NCBI RefSeq assembly: GCF_000826545.1
Contig: NZ_CDME01000002.1
Coordinates: 2,055,187 to 2,119,186, forward strand
Source of the DNA: Kibdelosporangium sp. MJ126-NF4
GTDB taxonomy: Bacteria > Actinomycetota > Actinomycetes > Mycobacteriales > Pseudonocardiaceae
Direction: 5' to 3'
DNA length: 64,000 nt
Positions 51,861 to 61,166 of this stretch are shown here, piece by piece. Numbering within the stretch: position 1 is the first letter of the stretch; the number at the start of each line of letters is the position of its first letter. A program made the translations under genes and the position numbers. The notes below the pieces were generated by a model that did not search any database, was not told the origin of the DNA, and worked only from the letters and a program-made list of their open reading frames with translations.

Positions 51861-52936
51861 CAGCTGATGCTGTGGACCAGCTCGACGACCCGGGTCAGCA
51901 CAGCCGGGTCCGTCTCGGGCATCACGCCGTGGCCGAGGTTGAACACGTGTCCCGCGGCGGCCTTGCCCTCCGCCACGATCCGCCGCACCTCGCGCTCGAC
52001 CACGTCCCAGCCCGCGAAGAGCACAGCGGGGTCCAGGTTGCCCTGCACAACCGGCTTCGGCGCGTCCGGCGCGGCGGCCTCGAGCCTGCGCACGGCCTCG
52101 TCCAGCGGCAGCCGCCAGTCCACACCGACCACGTCCGCACCGGCCTCGCGCATCGCGGGCAGCAACTCGGCCGTGCCGACACCGAAGTGGATCCGCGGCA
52201 CCCCGGCGAACGCCAGCCCGGTCAGCACCCGCTGCGAGTGCGGGAGGACGAACTCGCGGTAGTCGCGTTCCGACAACGCACCGGCCCACGAGTCGAACAG
52301 CTGGATGGCGTCGACGCCCGCGTTGATCTGGACCTCGAGGAACGCGAGCGTGTAGTCGGCGATCCGGTGCAGCAGCGCGTGCCAGACGTCGGGCTGGGCC
52401 TTCATCAGCGCCTTGGTGCGCTCGTGGTGCCTGCTCGGGCCGCCCTCGATCAAGTAGGACGCCAGCGTGAACGGCGCACCGGCGAAGCCGATCAGCGGCA
52501 CGTCCCCGAGCTGGGCGGTCAGCAGCCGGACCGCGTCGGCTACCGGGTCAAGGCTGGCCGGGTCCAGCTCCGGCAGCGCGTTCACGGCCTGCTCGTCGCG
52601 TACCGGGTCGGCCACCACCGGCCCCGTGCCCGTCACGATGTCCAGGTCGATCCCGGCGGCCTTGAGCGGCACCACGATGTCACTGAACAGGATCGCCGCG
52701 TCGACGTCGTGCCGCCGGATCGGCTGCAGGGTGACCTCGGCGACCATGTCGGGCGTGAAGCAGGCATCGAGCATCGCCGTGCCTTCGCGCAGCTTGCGGT
52801 ACTCCGGCAGGGAGCGGCCCGCCTGACGCATGAACCACACCGGCGTGCGCACGGGGACTTGACCGCTCGCGGCAGCGAGCAGAGGAGCGTTGGCTAGGTC
52901 CCGGCGGACGGGCGATGCGGTGGTCACCCTTCCCAT
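51860..52936 (-). CDS. hemE: Uroporphyrinogen decarboxylase
   Basis: A 358-residue HemE. Signature blocks are [21 protein letters not shown] (substrate loop), [70 protein letters not shown]. It decarboxylates uroporphyrinogen III to coproporphyrinogen III. First gene of the hemE-hemY pair; divergent from the DUF3000 gene at 53071. Confidence 0.93.
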   Translation of the reverse strand: MGRVTTASPVRRDLANAPLLAAASGQVPVRTPVWFMRQAGRSLPEYRKLREGTAMLDACFTPDMVAEVTLQPIRRHDVDAAILFSDIVVPLKAAGIDLDIVTGTGPVVADPVRDEQAVNALPELDPASLDPVADAVRLLTAQLGDVPLIGFAGAPFTLASYLIEGGPSRHHERTKALMKAQPDVWHALLHRIADYTLAFLEVQINAGVDAIQLFDSWAGALSERDYREFVLPHSQRVLTGLAFAGVPRIHFGVGTAELLPAMREAGADVVGVDWRLPLDEAVRRLEAAAPDAPKPVVQGNLDPAVLFAGWDVVEREVRRIVAEGKAAAGHVFNLGHGVMPETDPAVLTRVVELVHSIS

Positions 52937-53070
52937 GTTTCCACGGTCGCGACCGACTCGTTCGCGCGTCCCCAGCCCTACGGATGATCGTTTTATCCAC
53001 CCAACGTATGCGGTATTGCTCGGCGCGCCCTCCCGGCTCACTGACTCGGGTGGTCCTACAGTTACCTGTC

Positions 53071-53628
53071 GTGACTGCGTCCAAGGCTCCCGAAGCTCCC
53101 GAGGTCTTTCGCCAGGCCGTCTCGGGGCTGCGGTCGGTCCGGCCGCGACCCGAGGTCCAGCTGGAGGAGGTCCGCCCGCCGCAGCGGCTGGCGCCATGGG
53201 CCTTCGCGATCACCGCCGAGGTGAACGGACCCGCCGAGGTGCTGGCCACCGGACGGCTCGTGCTGCTGCACGACCCGGAAGGCCAGGAGGCGTGGGACGG
53301 CGTGCTGAGAGTGGTCGCCTTCGTCCGCGCCGAACTCGACGCCGAACTGGCCTCCGACCCGCTGCTGCCCGCGGTCGGCTGGTCGTGGCTGACCGACGCG
53401 CTCGACGCCTCCGGCGCCCAGTTCGGCGCGCTGGGCGGGACCGTCACGGAGACGTCGTCCGCCCGCTTCGGCGACATCGCCGGCCCGGCCCGCACCGACG
53501 ACCTGGAACTGCGCGCCTCGTGGACGCCCCGCACGGCGGAGCTCCAGCCACACGGCGAGGCCTTCTGCGACGTGCTGGCCAGTGTGGTGGGGCTGCCGCC
53601 GGTCGGGGTCACCCTCTTCCGCGGCTGA
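53071..53628 (+). CDS. DUF3000-type conserved protein
   Basis: A 185-residue actinobacterial protein of unknown function matching DUF3000 ([62 protein letters not shown]). Usually next to hemE and rnd genes in actinobacteria, as here. GTG start, apparently leaderless. Confidence 0.78.
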   Translation: MTASKAPEAPEVFRQAVSGLRSVRPRPEVQLEEVRPPQRLAPWAFAITAEVNGPAEVLATGRLVLLHDPEGQEAWDGVLRVVAFVRAELDAELASDPLLPAVGWSWLTDALDASGAQFGALGGTVTETSSARFGDIAGPARTDDLELRASWTPRTAELQPHGEAFCDVLASVVGLPPVGVTLFRG

Positions 53629-53635
53629 CCAGCGT

Positions 53636-54778
53636 CTAGCGTTCGGCCGCTTCCTCGGTCGCGCGCAGCAGGCGTAGCGCGTTGCCGCCCGCCAACTTGG
53701 CACAGTCCTGCTCGCTCCAGCCTCGGTCGAGCAGTGCGCCGAGCAGGACCGGGTACTTCGAGACGTCCTCAAGGCCCTCGGGCAACGCGGTGACGCCGTC
53801 GTAGTCGCCGCCGATGCCGATGTGGTCGATCCCGGCGACCTCCCGCGCGTGCTCGAGGTGCGCGACGACGTCGTCGAGTGTCGCCTTGGGCTCGGGCGGG
53901 CCGTCCCACGTCTCGGCGAACTTGCCGCGGGCGTCCAGGTCCCGGTGGTCGGCCCCGTCGGCCGCCATCGCCGTTTGCAGCGATTTGTCCCATTCGATCA
54001 CCGAAGGCGATACAAAACTCGGCACAAACGTGATCATGCACACACCGCCATTCGCCTTGAGCGAGGCGAGCACGTCATCCGGCACGTTGCGTACATGATC
54101 GTTCACATTGCGACACGACGAGTGAGTGAACACCACCGGCGCCCGAGACGTTTCGATCGCGGCCCGCATGGTCGCGGGGGCGACATGGGAAAGGTCGACC
54201 ATCATGCCGATCCGGTTCATCTCGCGAACCACGTCACGGCCGAAATCGGTCAGACCGCCGTGCACCGGCTCGTCGGTCGCGGAGTCCGCCCACGGCGTGT
54301 TCAGATTGTGCGTGAGCGTCATGTAGCGCACGCCCAGGCGCCGAAGCGCGCTCAGCACGCCCAGCGACTCGGCGATGCAGTGGCCACCCTCAGCACCGAG
54401 CATCGACGCGATCCTGCCTGCTCGGAAGGCCTCCTCCGCCTCGTCGGCGGTCGTGGCGATCGCCAGCGAGTCCGGGTAGCGTTCCGCCAGCCGGTACACG
54501 ATCTCGATCTGCTCGAGCACGGCGGTGACCGCGGAATGGCCATCGAACTGACACGGCACGTAGACCGACCAGAACTGCAGACCGACTCCACCCTGCCGCA
54601 ACCGGAGCAGGTCAGTGTGCAACCCCGGTTGTGCAACTGTCAGGTCGGTCGCGCCGACCGCGGTGGCCGGATCCGGACCGGCGATCAGTCGCAGCGCCCA
54701 CGGCAGGTCGTTGTGACCGTCAGCCAATTGGGTCGTTCGGAGAAGGGCCACCGCACGGTCGAATCCTGCGGACTTCAT
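53636..54778 (-). CDS. Membrane dipeptidase-type peptidase (M19)
   Basis: A 380-residue protein of the renal dipeptidase family: zinc ligands in DGHNDLPW, LGAEGGH, MMVDLSHVAP, VVFTHSSCRNVND and the GIGGDYDG block. It hydrolyses dipeptides. No signal peptide is visible. Convergent with DUF3000 (8 bp gap). Confidence 0.88.
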   Translation of the reverse strand: MKSAGFDRAVALLRTTQLADGHNDLPWALRLIAGPDPATAVGATDLTVAQPGLHTDLLRLRQGGVGLQFWSVYVPCQFDGHSAVTAVLEQIEIVYRLAERYPDSLAIATTADEAEEAFRAGRIASMLGAEGGHCIAESLGVLSALRRLGVRYMTLTHNLNTPWADSATDEPVHGGLTDFGRDVVREMNRIGMMVDLSHVAPATMRAAIETSRAPVVFTHSSCRNVNDHVRNVPDDVLASLKANGGVCMITFVPSFVSPSVIEWDKSLQTAMAADGADHRDLDARGKFAETWDGPPEPKATLDDVVAHLEHAREVAGIDHIGIGGDYDGVTALPEGLEDVSKYPVLLGALLDRGWSEQDCAKLAGGNALRLLRATEEAAER

Positions 54779-54919
54779 TACCCATGACCTCGTTCCATCG
54801 CGTTGGGGCATGCTTGCGTTACTTCACCATTACCGGAGTCACCTGATCGTGTGACAACACGTCCAGAAAGTCACAACCCGATCGGATACATACCCGATTG
54901 ATCGTCCCGTTGACCCGCT

Positions 54920-55030
54920 TGGGCGGCTAGGCTGCCCTCGTCGACACCACTTTCGGTCCATCAGCGGCGCGGCTGATTGGCGGAAAGTCCCGGTGCCGGT
55001 CGGGGGGCACGACCGACTCCAGGGAGGTAG
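54920..55030 (+). other. Structured GC-rich 5' leader of the response regulator gene
   Basis: Two small stems occur before the GTG at 55035: ATCAGC (54960-54965) with GCTGAT (54972-54977), and CGGTCG (54997-55002) with CGACCG (55010-55015). A GGGAGG ribosome site follows at 55022. The layout suggests an RNA-structured leader but I could not match it to a riboswitch class. Confidence 0.3.
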
Positions 55031-55034
55031 TGAC

Positions 55035-55751
55035 GTGGCTGCCGTCGGCTTAGGTCAGGCCGTTCGAACCACGCCAGCCGGCGCGTTGCCGGCGAACATG
55101 GTCCCGCACCCGCGGGAAGAGCTGTTCTCGGTGCTGGTGGTCGATGACCATCCGTTGTTGAGGGAGGCGATAGCTGCCCGGTTGACCCAGATGGGTGCGG
55201 GCACGGTGCATGAGGCCGCTTCGGTGGCTGAGGCGAGGGCGCGGGCGCTGGCCACTGGGCCATGCGACCTGGCGATCCTCGACCTTGGGCTGCCCGACGG
55301 CTCGGGCATCGAGTTGGTTACGGAACTCCGTAGCCACGGGTGGCCAAGGATCGTGGTGCTGGCGTCGTCCGACGACCCGTACGCCGTGCGTTCGGCCTTC
55401 CAGGCAGGGGCTCAGGCCTACCTGCTGAAGTCCGCATCGCCGGTGGTGGTGACCGACGGAGTGCGGCGGGTGCTCGAGGGCGGCGTCTACGCCGACCCGA
55501 GTGTCGCCCCTGTGCTCGCGACGGGCACCCGGGTTCCGGGGACTGACAACACACCTCGTGAGCTGTCCGCCCGCGAGGTGGAGGTGCTGCAATTGGTCGC
55601 CGATGGCCAGAGCAACAAGGAGATCGGCGAAGCACTCAACCTGTCCGCACTGACCGTCAAGAGCCACCTGTCGCGCATCGGCAGGAAGCTCGGGACCGGT
55701 GACCGGGCCCAGATGGTCGCGCTGGCCATGCGTGCCGGCGTGATCCGCTGA
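55035..55751 (+). CDS. LuxR-type response regulator
   Basis: A 238-residue response regulator: receiver with VVDDHP (35-40 area) and phosphate-accepting D83 (ILDLGLPDG), and a C-terminal LuxR helix-turn-helix (LSAREVEVLQLVADGQSNKEIGEAL). No sensor kinase is adjacent. The GTG is preceded by GGGAGG. The gene may also start at an internal ATG (residue 22). Confidence 0.85.
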   Translation: MAAVGLGQAVRTTPAGALPANMVPHPREELFSVLVVDDHPLLREAIAARLTQMGAGTVHEAASVAEARARALATGPCDLAILDLGLPDGSGIELVTELRSHGWPRIVVLASSDDPYAVRSAFQAGAQAYLLKSASPVVVTDGVRRVLEGGVYADPSVAPVLATGTRVPGTDNTPRELSAREVEVLQLVADGQSNKEIGEALNLSALTVKSHLSRIGRKLGTGDRAQMVALAMRAGVIR

Positions 55752-55810
55752 AACGCAGTTCGCCCGAAAACGTGCGATCGGCGGGTGGCCGTGACGTAGG
55801 GTCTCCCGCC

Positions 55811-57055
55811 GTGAGCACACCCGGATCTCCCCCAAGCGACCAGCCGGAACCAATTCCTCTGGTCGAACCAGCGGGTGGCACGCCACCTGTGGTGACTCAG
55901 CCGGCAGAGCTGCGGCGCGCGGCCGCAGCTCTGGCGGCGGGTCATGGGCCGGTCGCGGTCGACACCGAACGCGCGTCCGGATACCGGTACTCACAACGGG
56001 CGTACCTCGTTCAACTGCGCCGCGAGGGCGCGGGAACAGTGCTTGTCGATCCCGTCGCGCTGAACGACGAGGTCGAACCGCTGATCGAGGCGCTGGACGA
56101 CACCGAGTGGGTGCTGCATGCGGCATCCCAGGATCTGCCATGCCTTGCGGAGCTCGGCATGCGGCCGAGCAGGCTGTTCGACACCGAGCTGGCCGGACGG
56201 CTGGCGGGCTTCGACAGGGTCGCGCTGGGAACGCTGGTCGAACGTGTGCTCGGCTACCGGCTGGAGAAGGGCCACGGCGCGGCGGACTGGTCGCGCAGGC
56301 CACTGCCCCGCGAGTGGCTGAACTACGCGGCGCTGGACGTCGAACTGCTCGTACCACTGCGCGACGCGCTGGAAGCCGAGCTGACGAGCCAGGGCAAGCT
56401 GGAGTGGGCGCTGCAGGAGTTCACAGCCCTCAGGGACGCTCCCCCGCCGGAGCCACGCAAGGAGCCGTGGCGACGCACTTCGGGCATCCACCGGGCACGT
56501 GGGGCCCGCGCGTTGGCCTTCGTACGCGCGCTGTGGGAAGTCCGTGACTCCATCGCCAGGGAACGTGATGTCGCACCCGGCAGGGTGCTGCCCGACAGTG
56601 CGATCGTGGACGCCGCCGTCGCGGCGCCGATCGACGAGGCGGGCCTGGTCAAACTCCCGGTCTTCCGAGGCCGGTCCCAACGGCGCCTCGCCGGGACGTG
56701 GGCGCGGGCGCTGAACACAGCGGCCCAGCTGCCCCGCAACGAACTGCCGGACCCCTCGCCACAGCAGGACGGCCCGCCGCCGCCCAACCGTTGGGCCGAC
56801 AAGGACCCCGCCGCGGCCGCCCGGCTCTCGGCGGCACGGGCAGGCCTTTCGGCACAGGCGGAGTCGCTGCGGCTGCCGGTGGAGAACATGGTCCAGCCCG
56901 ACCTGGTCCGCCGGATCTGCTGGAGCCCGCCGTCGTCCATCGACGTCGAGGGCACGTCGGCCGCCCTGCGCGCGGGCGGCGCCCGTGCGTGGCAGGTCGA
57001 CCTGGTGGCGGAGCTGTTGAGCAAGGCGCTGCACGCGACACCGTCGGCCGAGTAA
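55811..57055 (+). CDS. rnd: Ribonuclease D
   Basis: A 414-residue RNase D: DEDD exonuclease domain with VAVDTERASG, HAASQDLPCL, DTELAGRLAG and the final YAALDVELLVPL; a C-terminal HRDC-type region follows. It trims stable RNA 3' ends. GTG start. A terminator shared with the convergent small gene follows. Confidence 0.88.
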   Translation: MSTPGSPPSDQPEPIPLVEPAGGTPPVVTQPAELRRAAAALAAGHGPVAVDTERASGYRYSQRAYLVQLRREGAGTVLVDPVALNDEVEPLIEALDDTEWVLHAASQDLPCLAELGMRPSRLFDTELAGRLAGFDRVALGTLVERVLGYRLEKGHGAADWSRRPLPREWLNYAALDVELLVPLRDALEAELTSQGKLEWALQEFTALRDAPPPEPRKEPWRRTSGIHRARGARALAFVRALWEVRDSIARERDVAPGRVLPDSAIVDAAVAAPIDEAGLVKLPVFRGRSQRRLAGTWARALNTAAQLPRNELPDPSPQQDGPPPPNRWADKDPAAAARLSAARAGLSAQAESLRLPVENMVQPDLVRRICWSPPSSIDVEGTSAALRAGGARAWQVDLVAELLSKALHATPSAE

Positions 57056-57063
57056 CGGAACTC

Positions 57064-57113
57064 GGACACGAAAAAGGCCCGGAGCCAGATGCCCAGGGCC
57101 TTTCGTCGTGTCC
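57064..57113. terminator. Bidirectional terminator after rnd
   Basis: GGACACGAAAAAGGCCC (57064-57080) can pair with GGGCCTTTCGTCGTGTCC (57096-57113), with a small bulge; the AAAAA/TTT tracts help in both directions. It separates rnd from the convergent 34-residue peptide gene. Confidence 0.65.
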
Positions 57114-57128
57114 AGCCTCAGCCGCTGG

Positions 57129-57233
57129 TCAGCCCAGCACCCCTCCGAGCAGCCCCATCACCGTTGCCAGAAGGCCGCTGACCAGGCCGCCGATGTCGAG
57201 TCCGCCCAGTGTGGACAGTGTGTTGCCGAGCAT
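57129..57233 (-). CDS. 34-residue hydrophobic peptide
   Basis: A 34-residue Leu/Gly-rich peptide, starting MLGNTLSTLGGLDIGG and ending VMGLLGGVLG. The ATG follows AAGGAAG by about eight bases. The gene stands alone with a terminator on its 3' side. The second half is a likely amphipathic or membrane helix. Family unknown; could be a membrane-active or small regulatory peptide. No cysteines or charged core. Confidence 0.5.
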   Translation of the reverse strand: MLGNTLSTLGGLDIGGLVSGLLATVMGLLGGVLG

Positions 57234-57404
57234 GCGCCACTTCCTTTTCAACCAGTTCCTTGACCGAGGGACAGCACGCCCTCGGCGCGTACTGTTACTC
57301 CAAATGGAGTAGCAATCGGCTCGACGCACGCGCCGTGATCGAACTGTTACCGAGCGTCACACGACGGCGTCCGGCGTGACACACACGACAGAGGGACCAG
57401 AGTA

Positions 57405-57463
57405 GTTACCGACCGGTAACAAGGACTAGAGTTGACGCCACGGCCGCCCTACCGGCGGGTAAC
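57405..57463. promoter_or_regulatory. Two palindromic operators of the fad operon
   Basis: GTTACCG-ac-CGGTAAC at 57405-57420 is a perfect dyad; a second, degenerate copy (TACCGGCGGGTAAC core) lies at 57448-57463. They flank a possible -10 (TAGAGT, 57427-57432). This is the standard pattern for a TetR- or FadR-like repressor of beta-oxidation. No repressor gene of this type is in the window; the TetR at 4788 recognises a different palindrome. Confidence 0.6.
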
Positions 57464-57488
57464 CCACAGACACGAGGGAGGACTTGCC

Positions 57489-58718
57489 GTGGCCGCACCA
57501 GCACCCACCAGTGCTGCGCGCGCCCTTCGCACCGTGGTCTTCGTCGACGGCGTGCGCACGCCGTTCGGCAAGGCAGGCAAGAAGGGCATCTACGCCGAGA
57601 CCCGTGCCGACGACCTGGTCGTCAAAGTCATCCGCGAACTGTTGCGCAGGCACCCCCAGCTGCCGCCGGAGCGCGTCGACGAGGTCGCCATCGCGGCGAC
57701 CACCCAGATCGGCGACCAAGGCCTGACGATCGGCCGGACCGCCGCGCTGCTGGCCGGGCTGCCGAAGTCGGTACCGGGCTTCGCGATCGACCGCATGTGC
57801 GCGGGCGCCATGACCGCCGTGACCACCACCGCGAGCGGGATCGCGTTCGGCGCGTACGACGTGGCCATCGCGGGCGGCGTCGAGCACATGGGCCGTCACC
57901 CGATGGGCGAGGGCGTCGACCCCAACCCGCGGTTCCTGTCCGACAAGATCGTCGACCCGTCCGCGCTCGTGATGGGCTCGACCGCGGAGAACCTGCACGA
58001 CCGGTTCCCGCACCTGACCAAGGAACGCGCGGACAAGTTCGCTGCCGCCTCGCAGGAGAAGTACGCCGAGGCCGTGAAGACCGGCAAGATCGGGCCGGAG
58101 TTCGTGCCGGTCGCGACCCGTTCCGCGGAGCTGGGCTGGGGCCTGGCGACCGAGGACGAGCCGCCGAGGCCGGGCACCACGGTCGAGACGCTGGCGCAGT
58201 TGAAGACGCCGTTCCGCCCGCACGGCCGGGTCACCGCGGGCAACGCGGCCGGTCTGAACGACGGCGCGACCGGTGCCCTGCTCGCCGACGAGGAGACCGC
58301 GCGCGAGCTAGGTCTGCCGATCGGGATGCGGCTCGTCGGGTTCGCCTTCGCCGGTGTCGAGCCCGAGGTGATGGGCGTCGGCCCGGTCCCCGCGACCGAG
58401 AAGGCCCTCAAGCGCGCAGGGCTGACCATTGAGGACATCGGCCTGTTCGAGGTCAACGAGGCGTTCGCGGTGCAGGTGCTCGCGTTCCTCGACCACTTCG
58501 GCATCGCCGACGACGACCCGCGCGTGAACAAGTGGGGCGGCGCGATCGCGATCGGCCACCCGCTCGCCTCGTCCGGTGTCCGGCTGATGACGCAGCTGTC
58601 GCGCCAGTTCGCCGAGCACCCCGAGGTCCGCTACGGCATCACCACCATGTGCATCGGCATCGGCATGGGCGGCACCGTGATCTGGGAGAACCCGAACTGG
58701 AACGGGGGCACGAAGTGA
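57489..58718 (+). CDS. fadA: Acetyl-CoA C-acyltransferase (thiolase)
   Basis: A 409-residue thiolase: catalytic C104 (DRMCAGAMTAV), H in GHPLASSG and second C in MCIGIGMGG. It performs the last step of beta-oxidation. The GTG at 57489 has a GGGAGGAC site. Stop overlaps fadB by GTGA. Confidence 0.9.
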   Translation: MAAPAPTSAARALRTVVFVDGVRTPFGKAGKKGIYAETRADDLVVKVIRELLRRHPQLPPERVDEVAIAATTQIGDQGLTIGRTAALLAGLPKSVPGFAIDRMCAGAMTAVTTTASGIAFGAYDVAIAGGVEHMGRHPMGEGVDPNPRFLSDKIVDPSALVMGSTAENLHDRFPHLTKERADKFAAASQEKYAEAVKTGKIGPEFVPVATRSAELGWGLATEDEPPRPGTTVETLAQLKTPFRPHGRVTAGNAAGLNDGATGALLADEETARELGLPIGMRLVGFAFAGVEPEVMGVGPVPATEKALKRAGLTIEDIGLFEVNEAFAVQVLAFLDHFGIADDDPRVNKWGGAIAIGHPLASSGVRLMTQLSRQFAEHPEVRYGITTMCIGIGMGGTVIWENPNWNGGTK

Positions 58719-60808
58719 CTGCCGCAGTCTTCCCCGACGAGGTCGTGACCAAGGCGACGACCCGGCTGGTCACCGTGCCGGGCCTCGACGGCCCGGTCGC
58801 GCTGATCACCCTGGACAACGGGTTCGACCACACCAAGCCGAACACGTTCGGCCCCGGCGGGCTGGCCAGCCTGAACGCCGCGTTCGACGAGGCCGTGGCG
58901 GCCAAGCCCGCCGCCGTCGCGGTGACCGGCAAGCCGTTCATCTTCGCGGTCGGCGCCGACCTGACCGGTGTGGAGCAGGTCGCCGACCGGGCGACCGCGC
59001 TGCAGATCGCGCAGCTCGGGCACGACGTGTTCCGCCGGTTCACCGACTCGGAGATCCCGACCTTCGCGTTCGTCAACGGCGCGGTGATGGGCGGCGGCCT
59101 TGAGCTGGCGCTGTCCTGTCACTACCGGACGCTGGCGAGCAACGCGGTGGCGATCTCGTTCCCCGAGGTGTTCCTCGGTCTGTTCCCCGGCTGGGGCGGC
59201 ACGCAGCTGCTGCCGAACCTGATCGGCGCGGACAAGGCCGTCACGGTGATCATCGAGAACGCGTTGAGCCAGAACAGGATGCTCAAGCCCGCGCAGGCAG
59301 CGGAGCTGGGCATCGTCGACGCGCTGCTCGCGTCCCCCGACTACCTGGAGCAGTCCCTGCTCTGGCTGGCCGACGTGGTCAACGGCACGACAACCGTGCC
59401 ACGGCCGGAGATCGACCGCGGCGAGGCGTGGGACGCGGCGATCGCCCGCGCGAAGGCCATTGCGGACGGGAAGACGCACGGCGCGTCCCCCGGCGCGACC
59501 AAGGCCGTCGAACTGCTGGAACTGGCCCGTGCCAACGACCTCACGGCCGGATACGCGGCCGAGACCGAGGCGCTTGCCGACGTGCTGATGACCGACGAGC
59601 TGCGGGCGGGCCTGTACTCGTTCAACCTCGTGCAGAAGCGCGCACGCCGCCCAGCGGGCGCGCCGGACAAGTCGCTGGCGCGTCCGGTCACCAAGGTCGG
59701 CATCGTCGGCGCGGGCCTGATGGCCTCGCAGATGGCGCTGCTGTTCGCGCGTCGGCTGCACGTTCCCGTGGTGCTGACCGACATCGACCAGGCCCGTGTG
59801 GACAAGGGCGTCGGCTACGTGCACACCGAGGTCGACAAGCTGGCGGGCAAGAAGAGGATCTCGCCGGACGAGGCGAACCGGTTGAAGGCGCTGGTGTCCG
59901 GCTCGCTGGACAAGGCCGCGTTCGCCGACGCCGACTTCGTGATCGAGGCGGTCTTCGAGAAGCTCGAGGTCAAGCAGCAGGTGTTCGCCGAGGTCGAGGA
60001 GCACGTCTCGGCCGAGTGCGTGCTGGCGACCAACACCTCGTCACTGTCCATCACGGACATGGCCGCCAAGCTCCAGCACCCCGAGCGGGTCGTGGGCTTC
60101 CACTTCTTCAACCCGGTCGCGGTCATGCCGCTGCTGGAGATCGTCCGCGCCGAGCACACCGACGACGCCACGCTGGCCACGGCGTTCAAGGTCGGCAAAG
60201 AGTTGAAGAAGTCGTCGGTGCTGGTCAAGGACGCGCCCGCGTTCGTGGTCAACCGGCTGCTCACCCGGTTCCTCGGTGAGATCACCGCAGGGCTGGACGA
60301 GGGAACGCCGTTCGACGTGGCCGACCACGCGCTCGACCCGCTCGGTCTGCCGATGACGCCGATGGTCCTGCTGCAGCTGGTCGGACCGGCCGTGGGCCTG
60401 CACGTCTCGGAGGTCATGCACAACGCGTTCCCGGACCGTTTCGGCGTGAGCGAGAACATGAAGCGCTTCGTCGAGGCGGGCAAGACTGCGGTGTGGCAGT
60501 GGGACGCGCAGGGCAACCAGACCCTCGACCCCGAGGTCGCGGCGCTCTGGCAGCCAGGCGACTCGCCGTCCACCGGCGCGCAGTTGCTCGACCGGACGCT
60601 GGTCGCGCTGGCCGACGAGGTCCGTCGCATGCTGGACGAGGGCGTCGTGGCCGAGGCTCAGGACATCGACCTGTGCCTGATCCTCGGCGCGGGCTGGCCA
60701 TTCTGGCTCGGCGGCATCACGCCGTACCTCGACCGCGCCGGGATCTCCGAGCGGGTCACCGGCAAGCGGTTCCTCGAACAGGGTGTGGCGAGCGTTCCCA
60801 CCTCCTGA
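58715..60808 (+). CDS. fadB: Fused enoyl-CoA hydratase / 3-hydroxyacyl-CoA dehydrogenase
   Basis: A 697-residue FadB. N-terminal crotonase domain (SSN-type loop FVNGAVMGGGLELALSCH, FPEVFLGLFPGWGGTQLLPN) and, from about residue 325, a 3-hydroxyacyl-CoA dehydrogenase (VGIVGAGLMAS NAD-binding, NTSSLSITDMA, VVGFHFFNPVAVMPLLE). It carries steps two and three of beta-oxidation. Coupled to fadA by GTGA. Confidence 0.93.
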   Translation: MTAAVFPDEVVTKATTRLVTVPGLDGPVALITLDNGFDHTKPNTFGPGGLASLNAAFDEAVAAKPAAVAVTGKPFIFAVGADLTGVEQVADRATALQIAQLGHDVFRRFTDSEIPTFAFVNGAVMGGGLELALSCHYRTLASNAVAISFPEVFLGLFPGWGGTQLLPNLIGADKAVTVIIENALSQNRMLKPAQAAELGIVDALLASPDYLEQSLLWLADVVNGTTTVPRPEIDRGEAWDAAIARAKAIADGKTHGASPGATKAVELLELARANDLTAGYAAETEALADVLMTDELRAGLYSFNLVQKRARRPAGAPDKSLARPVTKVGIVGAGLMASQMALLFARRLHVPVVLTDIDQARVDKGVGYVHTEVDKLAGKKRISPDEANRLKALVSGSLDKAAFADADFVIEAVFEKLEVKQQVFAEVEEHVSAECVLATNTSSLSITDMAAKLQHPERVVGFHFFNPVAVMPLLEIVRAEHTDDATLATAFKVGKELKKSSVLVKDAPAFVVNRLLTRFLGEITAGLDEGTPFDVADHALDPLGLPMTPMVLLQLVGPAVGLHVSEVMHNAFPDRFGVSENMKRFVEAGKTAVWQWDAQGNQTLDPEVAALWQPGDSPSTGAQLLDRTLVALADEVRRMLDEGVVAEAQDIDLCLILGAGWPFWLGGITPYLDRAGISERVTGKRFLEQGVASVPTS

Positions 60809-60852
60809 ACAGGCTGCTACCCAAGGGATTGATCCCCGACAGACTGAACACA

Positions 60853-60878
60853 GGGCGGTCGGCTTCGGTCGGCCGCCC
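60853..60878 (+). terminator. UUCG-loop terminator of the fad operon
   Basis: GGGCGGTCGGC (60853-60863) pairs with GTCGGCCGCCC (60868-60878) around a TTCG tetraloop, with two G-U pairs. It is 45 bp beyond the fadB stop, and TT follows. The rest of the gap up to 61166 holds the murT-like fragment below. Confidence 0.65.
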
Positions 60879-60971
60879 TTCGGCGATCACGCCCCTCGGC
60901 GCCGCCGTGGCCGTTCCCGATGCCCCGCACCACACGTCCCAGCGGAGACGCGTCCACGCCGAGCGACGGTG

Positions 60972-61082
60972 GTCGAGTGCCATCGCCACCCGACCGCCGA
61001 TGATGGCACCGTCCCCGACCCCCAGTTTGCGCGAGGACCATGCCGCGAGCTTGCCAAGCCGAACCGCCCCCCAGGTCCGCAT
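60972..61082 (-). pseudogene. murT: N-terminal remnant resembling MurT
   Basis: From an ATG with a good ribosome site (AGGAGGGGAG) the first 37 residues read like the start of lipid II isoglutaminyl synthase MurT (VRLGKLAAWSSRKLG, then GAIIGGRVAMALD). The frame then degrades into unrelated sequence and no ATPase motif follows; the frame ends inside fadB at 60756. Best read as a truncated copy of murT; a short functional peptide cannot be excluded. Confidence 0.5.
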
Positions 61083-61166
61083 GTCGTTCTCTCCCCTCCT
61101 GACGTGGACGAGGAGTGCGACGACGGCATCAGCGACAAAGTTGGAAACGACTGGCTGTGACGTGAC

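Noticed and set aside
54920..55030. Riboswitch of a known class
   Set aside because: Segments loosely recalled cobalamin-like and other cores, but conserved core motifs are missing.
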